From the NCBI GenBank assembly GCA_913057945.1, contig CAJXOF010000010.1, positions 78,109 to 142,108 of the forward strand: a DNA stretch of 64,000 bases. The letters are read 5' to 3'. A program made the position numbers and the translations under genes. This document shows, piece after piece, positions 24,194 to 32,553 of the stretch; positions within the stretch are counted from its first letter, which is position 1; each line of letters begins with the position of its first letter. This stretch comes from an uncultured Hyphomonadaceae bacterium (lineage in GTDB: Bacteria > Pseudomonadota > Alphaproteobacteria > Caulobacterales > Hyphomonadaceae). The notes beneath the pieces are model-generated. The model searched no databases. It was not told the DNA's origin and was given only the letters and a program-made list of their open reading frames with translations.

Positions 24194-26578
24194 TCAGTTC
24201 CCGACTTCCTCCGGCAGAGCCCAGGCAATGATCTGATCTCCCACAGGGGTTTCCATGAAATGGTGCCCGCCGGTCATCAGGACGAGATATTGACGCCCTC
24301 CTACCTGATAGGTGATCGGGGTCGCCTGTCCGCCTGCGGGCAGCGTATCCTGCCAGACGGTCTTCCCGGACCGCAAATCGATCGCGCGGATGAGATCATC
24401 GGTCGCCGCAGCCACGAACACCAGATCCCCCGCCGTCACAAGCGGTCCGCCATTATTGGGCGTGCCGATGGTCAGAGGAATGCCGGTGGGCAGGCCGAAG
24501 GGACCATTCTTTCTAGCCGTTCCCAGGGGCCTGTCCCAGACGGTCTCGCCACTCTCCAGATCAATGGCACGGATACCGCCATAGGGGGGTTCCTTGCAGA
24601 GCAAACCCGTGACGGGCATGCGCCAGCCCGCATTGACATCAATCGCATAGGGCGCGCCGGCCTGCGGATCGCCCGCGCCTTCGGCGCCGTGCCCCATACT
24701 CCCGCCGCGGGCTTCCTCGCGAGGCGCCCATCCCTTCCGGTCGGCCTCTTCCCGCGGCACCAGACGATTGTAATTCGGCATGTCATTATAATTGGCAATG
24801 ATCAGGCGTCGCTCAGGATCAATGGCAACGCTGCCCCAGTCGGACCCGCCATTATAACCGGGATACTGGATCCAGCGCCGATCAACCGTCGGCGGCGTGT
24901 AGATGCCGTCATAGGCGGCCTTCCTGTACTGGATGCGGCAGAACATCTGATCAATCAGGGTCATGCCCCACATGTCCTTTTCTTCGAGAGGGGGCTTGGC
25001 CAGCGTGTGATAGCGGGAAAAAGGCTGGGTCTCGCTTCGTTCGCCGGGCTCCACGCCGCCCTGGGGCACCGCTCTTTCTTCGAAATCGACCAGCGGATCC
25101 CCCGTGGCACGGTCCAGAATGTAGAGGTCGCCTTGCTTGCTGGGGATCAGGATCGCCGGAATTACGCCCTCAGAGCCGTCAAAATCGAACAGGGATGGCT
25201 GGGATCCAAGGTCATAATCCCACACGTCCTTGTGGACAGTCTGGAAGTGCCAGGCTGGCCGTCCTGTCCGGACGTCCAACGCCACCAGTGAGGTAGCATA
25301 CGCGTTTTCCGGCTCGGTTCGGCTGCCACTCCAATAGTCGACGGCAGAATTGCCCATGGGGATATAAGCCAGACCCAATTCATCATCGCCAGCCGCAACA
25401 GCCCAGGAGTTCGGCGTCCCCCGCGTGAAGTGATCTCCCTCAGGCGGAGCAACGGAAATATCCGGGCGAGTCATATCCCAGGACCAGAGCCACTCCCCCG
25501 TCATGACATCAAATCCCTTGATGACCCCGGACGGCGCTTCAAGTTTCTGCCCGTCCAGCACTTGGTGATTTGTGACAATAACGCCTGAGACGACGCTGGG
25601 CGGGGATGTGATCGAGACCATGCCCGGGACAATGTCTCCCATGCCTGTCTTGATATCCACCTCCCCATTCTCTCCGAAATCTGTACAGGGCTCGCCCGTC
25701 TCAGCGTCAACAGCGATGATCCGGCCATCCAGAGTGCCCTCTATAACCCGTGCATGGCACGCAGCCTCGGCATCAAGATCACTCTCATAATAAACAACCC
25801 CTCGGCAGGCCGCCGTATAGGGTATCCAATTCTTGTCCACGTTGGGATCGTAGCGCCAGACTTCTTCGCCTGTCGCGGCATTGAGCGCGATCATCTGGTT
25901 TGTGGCGGAGCACAGATACAGGCGGTTCCCAATTTTGAGGGGCGTGGTTTCTGCCCCATAGGAGTTGTTTTCGGTGTCTTCAGGCAAATCCCCTGTATGG
26001 CTGAGCCAGACCCGGTCCAGCTTTGCCACATTGGATCGGTTGATCTGCTTCAATCCTGAATAACGTTGCGCCTGACTGTTCCCGTAACTCACCCAGTCCG
26101 CACCTCCAGATGCGTCCACGGCCGGACGATCTTCTGTCAGACGCTCGGGGCCACCCGGTGTCTCATATAATATGATGCCCAGCGCGGCGAACCCGACACT
26201 CAATCCCGTTGCCAGAACGCCGTATTTTCCCCAGCTCCAGCGAGCCCTGTCCAGCATTGGCAACATGGCAAGCACGGCAAGCAGCAGGACAAACGGACTG
26301 ACAAATCGGGGGACCCAGGCCCAGAAATCACCTCCGGCCTCGAGGATGCCCCAGAATAGCGTGAGCACGAATACCCCCAGATATGTCCAGATACCCGCTA
26401 GCTGTTGGCGAAAGAGCAGCACGCCCGACACGAGAAGGCCAAGACCGGAGAGGGCGTAATAGGCGCTTCCCCCCAAGGTGACCAGGCGCGCGCCCCCGAT
26501 CAAGAGCACAAGACCGACCACACCGATGAGGAGACCCAATCCCTTGATGAGCATTTGGCGGTTCGAATTTGGCGACAT
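24194..26578 (-). CDS. gcd: Membrane-bound PQQ-dependent glucose/quinate-type dehydrogenase
   Basis: A 794-aa quinoprotein. Five N-terminal transmembrane segments within about residues 1-130 form the quinone-reducing anchor; the rest is an eight-bladed PQQ propeller (SYGNSQAQRYSGLKQINRSNV, then NQMIALNAATGEEVWRYDP, GTPNSWAVAA, FQTVHKDVWDYDLGSQP, and a late GGQATPITYQVGGRQYLV). It oxidises glucose or a related polyol or aldose in the periplasm and feeds electrons to ubiquinone. ATG 26578 is chosen for the GGGGAGG upstream and the membrane start. A perfect EcfG promoter lies in front of it. No PQQ biosynthesis genes are in the window. Glucose versus quinate or another substrate cannot be told from sequence. 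Confidence 0.92.
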   Translation of the reverse strand: MSPNSNRQMLIKGLGLLIGVVGLVLLIGGARLVTLGGSAYYALSGLGLLVSGVLLFRQQLAGIWTYLGVFVLTLFWGILEAGGDFWAWVPRFVSPFVLLLAVLAMLPMLDRARWSWGKYGVLATGLSVGFAALGIILYETPGGPERLTEDRPAVDASGGADWVSYGNSQAQRYSGLKQINRSNVAKLDRVWLSHTGDLPEDTENNSYGAETTPLKIGNRLYLCSATNQMIALNAATGEEVWRYDPNVDKNWIPYTAACRGVVYYESDLDAEAACHARVIEGTLDGRIIAVDAETGEPCTDFGENGEVDIKTGMGDIVPGMVSITSPPSVVSGVIVTNHQVLDGQKLEAPSGVIKGFDVMTGEWLWSWDMTRPDISVAPPEGDHFTRGTPNSWAVAAGDDELGLAYIPMGNSAVDYWSGSRTEPENAYATSLVALDVRTGRPAWHFQTVHKDVWDYDLGSQPSLFDFDGSEGVIPAILIPSKQGDLYILDRATGDPLVDFEERAVPQGGVEPGERSETQPFSRYHTLAKPPLEEKDMWGMTLIDQMFCRIQYRKAAYDGIYTPPTVDRRWIQYPGYNGGSDWGSVAIDPERRLIIANYNDMPNYNRLVPREEADRKGWAPREEARGGSMGHGAEGAGDPQAGAPYAIDVNAGWRMPVTGLLCKEPPYGGIRAIDLESGETVWDRPLGTARKNGPFGLPTGIPLTIGTPNNGGPLVTAGDLVFVAAATDDLIRAIDLRSGKTVWQDTLPAGGQATPITYQVGGRQYLVLMTGGHHFMETPVGDQIIAWALPEEVGN

Positions 26579-26614
26579 GAGGCGCCTCCCCTCTGCGTGT
26601 GTCAGGTCATGGGA

Positions 26615-26639
26615 AACGCGCAACCCTTTCCTTTGTTCC
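26615..26639 (-). promoter_or_regulatory. EcfG general-stress promoter of gcd
   Basis: Minus strand: GGAAC at 26639-26635, exactly 16 bases, then CGTT at 26618-26615. This is a perfect match to GGAAC-N16-CGTT. It sits about 37 bases ahead of the gcd start codon. Confidence 0.8.
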
Positions 26640-26705
26640 GGAATTTATAATCTGTATACAAACTTATTTCTTTGTGAGGGGGCATGAATTTTCTTCCCTG
26701 GGCCC

Positions 26706-26730
26706 GGAACCAATCGATGATCAACCGGTT
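26706..26730 (+). promoter_or_regulatory. EcfG-like general-stress promoter of the caa3 oxidase operon
   Basis: GGAAC at 26706-26710, 16 bases, then GGTT at 26727-26730, about 32 bases before the first gene of the oxidase operon. With the perfect match on the opposite strand 67 bases away it makes a divergent stress-promoter pair. Confidence 0.7.
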
Positions 26731-26762
26731 AGGAGAGCAAAGAGACTAGGCAGTCGCGCGCG

Positions 26763-27443
26763 ATGAACACAGTAAACAAAACTCGCTCGACGGAGGTGTT
26801 ACTTCCTGACTCAAGACCGGATGTCATGCATTCCGGCCTATTGGGCGTGGGGAAAGCGGCCTTGATCATGGGCCTCGCGGGAATGGCTTTGACGATTCAG
26901 GCCGGTAGCCTGACGAGCCACATGGCGGCGCATATTTTCGCCATGAGCGTGTTGGCGCCGCTGGTCGCTTGGCTTTTCATCCAGCAATGGCCGCGTCTGG
27001 CCAAACAGGCGTCCCCACGACTCATTTTGGCTAGCGTTCTGCAACTGGCCCTTCTGGCCTTGTGGCACAGCCCTCTCGTGATGATGGGCTCCATGCAGGC
27101 CAGCCTGCTCACACAGCTAGGCATGCTTGGGCTTCTGTCCCTCGCGGCATCATGGTTCTGGGTTTGTGTTCTGGTGGCTATTGCAAACAACCGGATCTGG
27201 GTCGTCGCACCGCTACTCCTGACCGGCAAGCTTGTCTGCCTGTTCGCCATTCTCCTCGTTTTCGCGCCGCGGGCGCTCTATCCGGGAATGGGGCATACAC
27301 TCCAACTTGAGGATCAGCAGGCGGCCGGCCTTCTAATGCTGACGGCCTGTCCGCTGACATATGTCGGAGCCAGCATCTATCTTGTTGCCAGATGGTTTTC
27401 TGACCTGTCGAAACCGGAGGTCAGGCCGGACATCGTGGCATGA
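26763..27443 (+). CDS. CtaG-like (caa3-type) cytochrome oxidase assembly membrane protein
   Basis: A 226-aa membrane protein with about six helices, of the Caa3 assembly factor family (the CtaG named in Bacillus, unrelated to Cox11). Seen features are ALWHSPLVMMGSM, with the conserved His in a helix, and FAPRALYPGMGHTLQLEDQQAAGLLML, the family's C-terminal signature. It is shorter than many members because the first helix bundle is reduced. It begins the oxidase operon just behind an EcfG-like promoter, and its stop overlaps the cytochrome c start (ATGA). A role in copper delivery or assembly of the oxidase encoded downstream is expected. Confidence 0.83.
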   Translation: MNTVNKTRSTEVLLPDSRPDVMHSGLLGVGKAALIMGLAGMALTIQAGSLTSHMAAHIFAMSVLAPLVAWLFIQQWPRLAKQASPRLILASVLQLALLALWHSPLVMMGSMQASLLTQLGMLGLLSLAASWFWVCVLVAIANNRIWVVAPLLLTGKLVCLFAILLVFAPRALYPGMGHTLQLEDQQAAGLLMLTACPLTYVGASIYLVARWFSDLSKPEVRPDIVA

Positions 27444-28558
27444 GCATTGACATTACTCTGACCTGGCGACGACTCTTTGGGGCGATTGGCGTCGCCGCAT
27501 TGCTGGGCTTGGGGGTGGCCTTGTTGGTCGCCTGGTCCGGACTCTACAATGTCGCCGCGAGCCGGGGCCATCCTGCCTGGCTGAACTGGTTTCTCGAACT
27601 CGGGATGCGAAATTCCGTAGAGGCCAATGCGCCTCGCCTCCCGTCTCCCGATCTTACCGAACCAGGATTGATCGCCCTTGGGGCTGCCCATTTCCAAACT
27701 GGCTGCGCCCCCTGCCATGGCGGGCCGGACCAGGCTGTCAATCCGATCTATCAAGGCATGCTTCCCGAGCCTCCCAAGCTGGGGGACGCGGTCGGCCATT
27801 GGAGTGACAGCGAACTTCACTGGATTATCAAGCATGGGCTGCAATATGCCGGAATGCCTGGCTGGGCGGCCCCGCACCGGGATGATGAGATCTGGGCGCT
27901 TGTGGCATTCCTCCGCGCTCTGCCCGACTTGACGGAGTCCGAATTCCGGCATCTTGCCGCCGGCAATGGATCTGTCACGCCCGTCACTGTGAAGCAACTC
28001 GTCTCAGGAAGCGCCACAAGTCTCGCGATGACGACCTGCACGAAATGTCACGAGACTGATCTTGCGCCACCGGTCAGCGACAAAATCCCCCGACTGGCTG
28101 GCCAGCCCCGCCCTTTTCTGCTTCGGGCACTGCAGGAGTATCGCGCTGATGCGCGTCAGAGCGGTATTATGGAGCCAATCGCAGCGGAAATACCGGAAGC
28201 CCTGCTCGCCGACGTCGCAGCTTATTATGCAGACTTGGAACCGCGCCCACATCCCCCCCCTGCCTTTAAGGGAAACCCCAAAAGAGGGCGAGAGATCGCC
28301 TTGTACGGAGATCCGGACAATCGCGTTGCGGCATGCCAAGCCTGCCATAGCAGCGCGGCCAAGCCGGATTATCCTCGTCTGGCAGGGCAGTCCGCCAGCT
28401 ATATGACCGCCCGTCTGCAGCATTGGAAAATTGGCCATGAGAGCAAAACACCGTTGGACGCGCTCATGGCAAACGCCATGGGCAAGCTGTCCGATGAGCA
28501 AATTGACGATGTCGTGGCATGGTATGCGAGCCGTCCCATAGAGGGAGAGCCGCCATGA
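27440..28558 (+). CDS. Membrane-anchored tri-haem cytochrome c
   Basis: A 372-aa protein with one N-terminal membrane helix (about 11-33) and three CXXCH haem-binding sites: CAPCH, CTKCH and CQACH, each in its own cytochrome c domain with a distal Met candidate (AGMPGW, GIMEP, NAMGKL). The first domain is a class I c; the latter two resemble the diheme c4-like pair of alcohol and sugar dehydrogenase subunits. It probably carries electrons from a bc1 complex or a periplasmic dehydrogenase to the oxidase. Start and stop both overlap neighbours by four bases. PQQ glucose dehydrogenase, encoded divergently, gives electrons to quinone, so a direct link is not required. Confidence 0.87.
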   Translation: MSIDITLTWRRLFGAIGVAALLGLGVALLVAWSGLYNVAASRGHPAWLNWFLELGMRNSVEANAPRLPSPDLTEPGLIALGAAHFQTGCAPCHGGPDQAVNPIYQGMLPEPPKLGDAVGHWSDSELHWIIKHGLQYAGMPGWAAPHRDDEIWALVAFLRALPDLTESEFRHLAAGNGSVTPVTVKQLVSGSATSLAMTTCTKCHETDLAPPVSDKIPRLAGQPRPFLLRALQEYRADARQSGIMEPIAAEIPEALLADVAAYYADLEPRPHPPPAFKGNPKRGREIALYGDPDNRVAACQACHSSAAKPDYPRLAGQSASYMTARLQHWKIGHESKTPLDALMANAMGKLSDEQIDDVVAWYASRPIEGEPP

Positions 28559-29538
28559 GCGCGGGGCGCGGACTTGCAGGACTGGGCATGGCCCTGTTCC
28601 TCATAGCCTGCCAGGGACAGCAATCTGCGCTGTCGGGCGGGGGAGCGGAATCCGACAGGACACTGGCCCTCACTGTGCTGCTTGGCGTTGGAGGCGCCAT
28701 CATCTTCCTGCTGGTGGCGGGTGCGCTCCTGGTCGCCCTGCGCGGGCCGCGCCGTTGGCGCTCTTTCCTCTCCGCGCATACTCTGGTCGTTCACGGAGGG
28801 ATAACCTTCCCGGCCGTGGTTTTGTCCCTGCTGATGATCTACAGCTTCGCGGTGCTCCGCGCAGGCCCCGTTCCGGAGAGCGGTCCGGACAAACCGTCTC
28901 ATGTGATCCGGGTGGAGGGATTGCAATGGTGGTGGCGTGTTACCTATCTGCAGCCTGATGGATCAGAGATTGAAACCGCCAATGAAATCCGGATTCCGGT
29001 CGGTGAACCCGTTCGTCTTGAGCTGATTTCGGCGGACGTGATTCACAGCCTGTGGATCCCTGCCTATGCTGGCAAGCTCGACATGATTCCCGGACACACG
29101 AACACGTTGACCCTGCTGGCCTCAGAGCCTGGCACGGTGCGGGGCCAGTGCGCAGAATATTGTGGCGGAGCACACGCCCTGATGGCGCTGTCTGTCACGG
29201 CGATGCTGCCGCCCTCCTATGAGCGCTGGCTCGCTGGCCAGGCAGAACCGTCACAACCAGGGGAGACGACCGGACACCGCGCCTTCCTGTCCGCGGGCTG
29301 TGGCGGATGCCATACGATTCGCGGCAGTCCTGCCCGCGGCCGTGTGGGGCCTGATCTCACGCATCTCGCCTCCCGGCCAAGCCTGGGGGCCGGAACGCTT
29401 GAAAATGATGCGGCAGGCCTGGCGCGCTGGCTGGACGACCACCACCAAGTGAAGCCGGACAATCTCATGCCGGACTATGATTTCCTGACTGCCTCCGAGC
29501 AGGCGGAGATCGTGACCTATCTGTCGGAGCTGGAATAA
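28555..29538 (+). CDS. ctaC: Cytochrome c oxidase subunit II fused to cytochrome c (caa3 type)
   Basis: A 327-aa lipoprotein-like subunit II. A signal ends in a lipobox at Cys (LIACQG); two membrane helices follow; then the CuA domain with WWWRVTY and HSLWIP, and the copper ligands C-AEY-C-GG-AH-ALM. The C-terminal ~85 residues are a cytochrome c domain with CGGCH, so electrons can enter through a built-in haem as in caa3 oxidases. ATG 28555 overlaps the upstream stop. The stop TAA shares its last base with the ATG of a 38-codon ORF (TAATG). Confidence 0.92.
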   Translation: MSAGRGLAGLGMALFLIACQGQQSALSGGGAESDRTLALTVLLGVGGAIIFLLVAGALLVALRGPRRWRSFLSAHTLVVHGGITFPAVVLSLLMIYSFAVLRAGPVPESGPDKPSHVIRVEGLQWWWRVTYLQPDGSEIETANEIRIPVGEPVRLELISADVIHSLWIPAYAGKLDMIPGHTNTLTLLASEPGTVRGQCAEYCGGAHALMALSVTAMLPPSYERWLAGQAEPSQPGETTGHRAFLSAGCGGCHTIRGSPARGRVGPDLTHLASRPSLGAGTLENDAAGLARWLDDHHQVKPDNLMPDYDFLTASEQAEIVTYLSELE

Positions 29539-29654
29539 TGATGAAGTTCAATGTCCGCAGGTCGGGCACGTTTAAGCGGCCGGCGCCGCAGCGACCAAGT
29601 CCGATCCACATGCGGGCAGCTTTGATCCTGCCCCGGTGCGGAGGCACAGCATGA
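29538..29654 (+). CDS. Small basic ORF coupled between oxidase subunit II and subunit I genes
   Basis: A 38-codon frame, MMKFNVRRSGTFKRPAPQ... to ...LPRCGGTA, highly basic (several Arg/Lys in the first half), with no clear membrane helix. It begins in a TAATG overlap with the ctaC stop and ends in an ATGA overlap with the ctaD start, so ribosomes could run through all three. That exact bridging suggests it is translated, perhaps only to couple ctaC and ctaD. I recognise no family. It may be a chance frame in a 112-base spacer. Confidence 0.45.
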   Translation: MMKFNVRRSGTFKRPAPQRPSPIHMRAALILPRCGGTA

Positions 29655-32194
29655 CCGATAAGGACCGACAAACGATCAGTCCCGTCCCCAGACCGGCTGG
29701 AGAAGAGGAAGACTTGCTGCGCATCTGGGCGACGCCCAAGGGATGGCGTCTACCCACGGCTGTGAACAATACCGTCATCGGCCTGCTCTATCTCGGTGCA
29801 GCGTTCCTGTTTTTTGTCCTTGCCGGAATCCTCGCACTGATCATGCGAACACAACTGGCCGTGCCGGGCAATGATTTCGTGAACCAGGATTTGTACAATC
29901 AGTTGTTCACAATGCACGGCACGACGATGATGTTTCTGTTCGCCGTACCGGCGATGGAAGCCTTGGGCGTCCTGCTCCTGCCCCAGATGCTGGCCGCGCG
30001 CGATCTGCCCTTTCCGCGCCTCTCGGCCTTTGCCGTCTGGGCGTATATTGTGGGCGGGTCAGTCTTCTTTCTGACCATCTTCTTCGATCTGGCCCCTCAG
30101 GGAGGCTGGTTCATGTACCCGCCCCTGACGCTGACCGAATTCCAGCCCGGCGACAATGCGGATTTCTGGTTGCTGGGCATCGGCTTTATCGAGATTTCGG
30201 CAATCGCCGGGGCGATCGAGATCATCGTCGGCGTCTTCCGGACCCGCCCCCCCGGCATGTCCCTGGACAAGCTTCCGATCTTCGGCTGGGCCATGCTGAT
30301 CTTTGCCGGCATGATCATGGTCGCCTTTCCCGCCGTCATTTTGGCAACCATGCTGCTGGAGATCGAGCGGGCGTTTGACTGGCCCTTCTTCACGGCGGAG
30401 CTCGGAGGCGACCCCCTGCTCTGGCAGCACCTCTTCTGGTTCTTCGGCCATCCGGAAGTCTATATCATCTTCCTGCCTGCGGCCGGACTCGTTTCGATGA
30501 TCGTGCCGACGATCGCGCGCAAGCCGCTGGTCGGGTATAATCTGATTGTCGTGGCCATTGCTGCGACAGGGTTCTTCAGCTTCGGCCTGTGGGTCCACCA
30601 CATGTTCACGACGGGAATTCCGGCCTTGTCCCTCGCCTTCTTTTCAGCGGCGAGCATGGCCGTCGCCATTCCGTCGGGAATCCAGTTTTTCTCCTGGATC
30701 GCCACATTTGCCGCCTCGAACCGAAAAATACAATTTACAACTCCCTCCCTCTTTGTTCTCGGCATGCTGGCCATTTTCCTGATTGGGGGCCTAACAGGGG
30801 TCATGGTGGCCATGGTCCCGTTCAATTGGCAGGCCCATGACACGTATTTCATCGTGGCCCACATGCATTATGTCCTGGTCGGTGGGATGGTGTTTCCGCT
30901 CTTTGCAGGCTTCTATTACTGGGTGCCAATCCTTGCGAAACGCCAATTGTCGGAACGGCTCGGCAGATGGGCCTTCTGGCTCATGTTCATCGGGTTCAAT
31001 GTTGCCTTCCTGCCCATGCATTTCACTGGCCTGCTCGGAATGCCGCGGCGTGTGTGGACCTATTCCGAGGCCATGGGATGGGGGCCTCTGAATCTGGTCT
31101 CGACCCTTGGCGCGTTCACAATCGCAGCCGGCGTTCTTGTCTTCATCGTCGATCTGGCGCGCAATTTCCGCGTCGGCGAAGGGGGCAAGGACAATCCCTT
31201 CGGCGCCGGCACGCTGGAATTCCTCCCCCAGGATGTCTATTCGACCCGCTCGATCCCACATGTCTCAAGCCGCTACCCGCTCTGGGATGATCCGGATCTT
31301 CCGCGCGCCGTGGCAGCGGGGGAGCATTATCTGCCGAACGCGCCGACCGGCGGTCGCGAAACTCTCATTACGTCGCCCATTCATGCCCGTCCGCAATATG
31401 TGATCCAGATGCCGGGTCCCAGCTGGTCGCACGTTCTGGCAGCCGTGTTCACCGCTGCCTTCTTTCTTCTGCTCACGGTCAAACTGGTTACGCCTGCGCT
31501 GATCTGTGGCGCGCTCGCCATCCTGTCCTGTCTTGTCTGGGTCTGGGGCATCGACAAGGGACCGGACAAAGGTCCCATAGACATCGGCGGCGGCCTGCAC
31601 TTGCCGGTCTATGTGACGGGACCGATGGCACATGGCTGGTGGGCCATGATCGTTCTGATGATCGTCGCCGGATCACTGTTCTTCGCCTACCTGTTTTCCT
31701 ACCTCTATCTCTGGACGGTCTCGCCTGACGCCTGGCACGCTGGACGCCCATACCTGCCCGGTGCCCTCAGGCCATTTCTCTCTGCGCTGCTTCTTATCAG
31801 TTCGGCGGGTATGATATGGGGCGCCCGGCACCGTCTGAAGATACCGGGTCACCGCTCGCTAGTGTCGGCAGGGTTCATCCTGCTCGCAGCGCTCTTCGCC
31901 GGCACCGGACTCGGACTGGAATTCCAGGGCCACTGGGGCCAGGGCCTTCGGCCGCAAAGCTCAAGCTATGCAGCCATGGTCTATCTCGGCATCATTCTCT
32001 CAGCGCAGATCATGTTGGCCATCCTCATCATGTGCTTCTACTGCATCGCGAGGATCCTGGCTGGCAAGCTTGATCGCATACGCGTGGCGAGTCTCGAAAA
32101 CACATCACTGCTTCTCTATTATCTTGTGGGTCAGGCCTTGCTGGGTCTGCTGCTGATCCATGGGTTTCCCCGCATCATGGGGCCCTTGGCATGA
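29651..32194 (+). CDS. ctaD: Cytochrome c oxidase subunit I-III fusion
   Basis: An 847-aa protein. Residues about 35-560 are subunit I with about twelve helices: MHGTTMMFLF carries the first haem ligand, FFGHPEVYIIFLP the CuB His and cross-linked Tyr, WVHHMFTTG two further CuB His, and AHDTYFIVAHMHYVL the haem ligands. After a linker, residues about 590-847 are subunit III-like helices (GPMAHGWWAMIVLMI, FFAYLFSYLYLW). It reduces oxygen to water and pumps protons. Such I+III fusions are known in caa3 oxidases. ATG 29651 overlaps the small ORF; the stop overlaps the next gene (ATGA). Confidence 0.94.
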   Translation: MTDKDRQTISPVPRPAGEEEDLLRIWATPKGWRLPTAVNNTVIGLLYLGAAFLFFVLAGILALIMRTQLAVPGNDFVNQDLYNQLFTMHGTTMMFLFAVPAMEALGVLLLPQMLAARDLPFPRLSAFAVWAYIVGGSVFFLTIFFDLAPQGGWFMYPPLTLTEFQPGDNADFWLLGIGFIEISAIAGAIEIIVGVFRTRPPGMSLDKLPIFGWAMLIFAGMIMVAFPAVILATMLLEIERAFDWPFFTAELGGDPLLWQHLFWFFGHPEVYIIFLPAAGLVSMIVPTIARKPLVGYNLIVVAIAATGFFSFGLWVHHMFTTGIPALSLAFFSAASMAVAIPSGIQFFSWIATFAASNRKIQFTTPSLFVLGMLAIFLIGGLTGVMVAMVPFNWQAHDTYFIVAHMHYVLVGGMVFPLFAGFYYWVPILAKRQLSERLGRWAFWLMFIGFNVAFLPMHFTGLLGMPRRVWTYSEAMGWGPLNLVSTLGAFTIAAGVLVFIVDLARNFRVGEGGKDNPFGAGTLEFLPQDVYSTRSIPHVSSRYPLWDDPDLPRAVAAGEHYLPNAPTGGRETLITSPIHARPQYVIQMPGPSWSHVLAAVFTAAFFLLLTVKLVTPALICGALAILSCLVWVWGIDKGPDKGPIDIGGGLHLPVYVTGPMAHGWWAMIVLMIVAGSLFFAYLFSYLYLWTVSPDAWHAGRPYLPGALRPFLSALLLISSAGMIWGARHRLKIPGHRSLVSAGFILLAALFAGTGLGLEFQGHWGQGLRPQSSSYAAMVYLGIILSAQIMLAILIMCFYCIARILAGKLDRIRVASLENTSLLLYYLVGQALLGLLLIHGFPRIMGPLA

Positions 32195-32553
32195 CCCCGC
32201 CACGCTCACCTGTCAAATTCTTGCTCTACGGCGCGCTGAGCCTCTCCGGCATTCTGGCATGGGCCGGGCATTTCGGCCTGGCCTATGGCGTTCAGCATTT
32301 GGTCTGTCAGTCCGCGCTGATCCCGGCCAACCTATGGCATGTCATCCTCGCTGCGGCGACAGGGCTTTTCATCGCCTGCATCGGGCTTGTTTTCTGGAAT
32401 ATCCGGTCAAGGAATGTCTTCCGCGACCCTGATGGCGACGTGTCCCAATTCTATACCTATGTCACCCTCACCCTGCTTGCCGTGTCCCTGTTCGGAATCC
32501 TGCTGACGGCCATTGCAGGGTTCATGATTCCTGTGTGCGGCAGCTTGAGATGA
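32191..32553 (+). CDS. Small membrane protein of the caa3 oxidase operon
   Basis: A 120-aa protein with three predicted helices (about 10-32, 45-68, 92-115) and a hydrophilic loop RSRNVFRDPDGDVSQF between the second and third. I do not recognise a named family. Four-base overlaps on both sides (with ctaD and the ZIP gene) tie it to the oxidase. A role as an accessory subunit, like the small subunit IV of aa3 oxidases, is likely but unproven. Two Cys (in LVCQS and PVCGS) might pair. Confidence 0.65.
   Translation: MTPPRSPVKFLLYGALSLSGILAWAGHFGLAYGVQHLVCQSALIPANLWHVILAAATGLFIACIGLVFWNIRSRNVFRDPDGDVSQFYTYVTLTLLAVSLFGILLTAIAGFMIPVCGSLR

Noticed and set aside
24260..25291. 343-codon ORF antisense to gcd
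   Set aside because: Mirror frame of a well-supported PQQ propeller gene; no motifs of its own.
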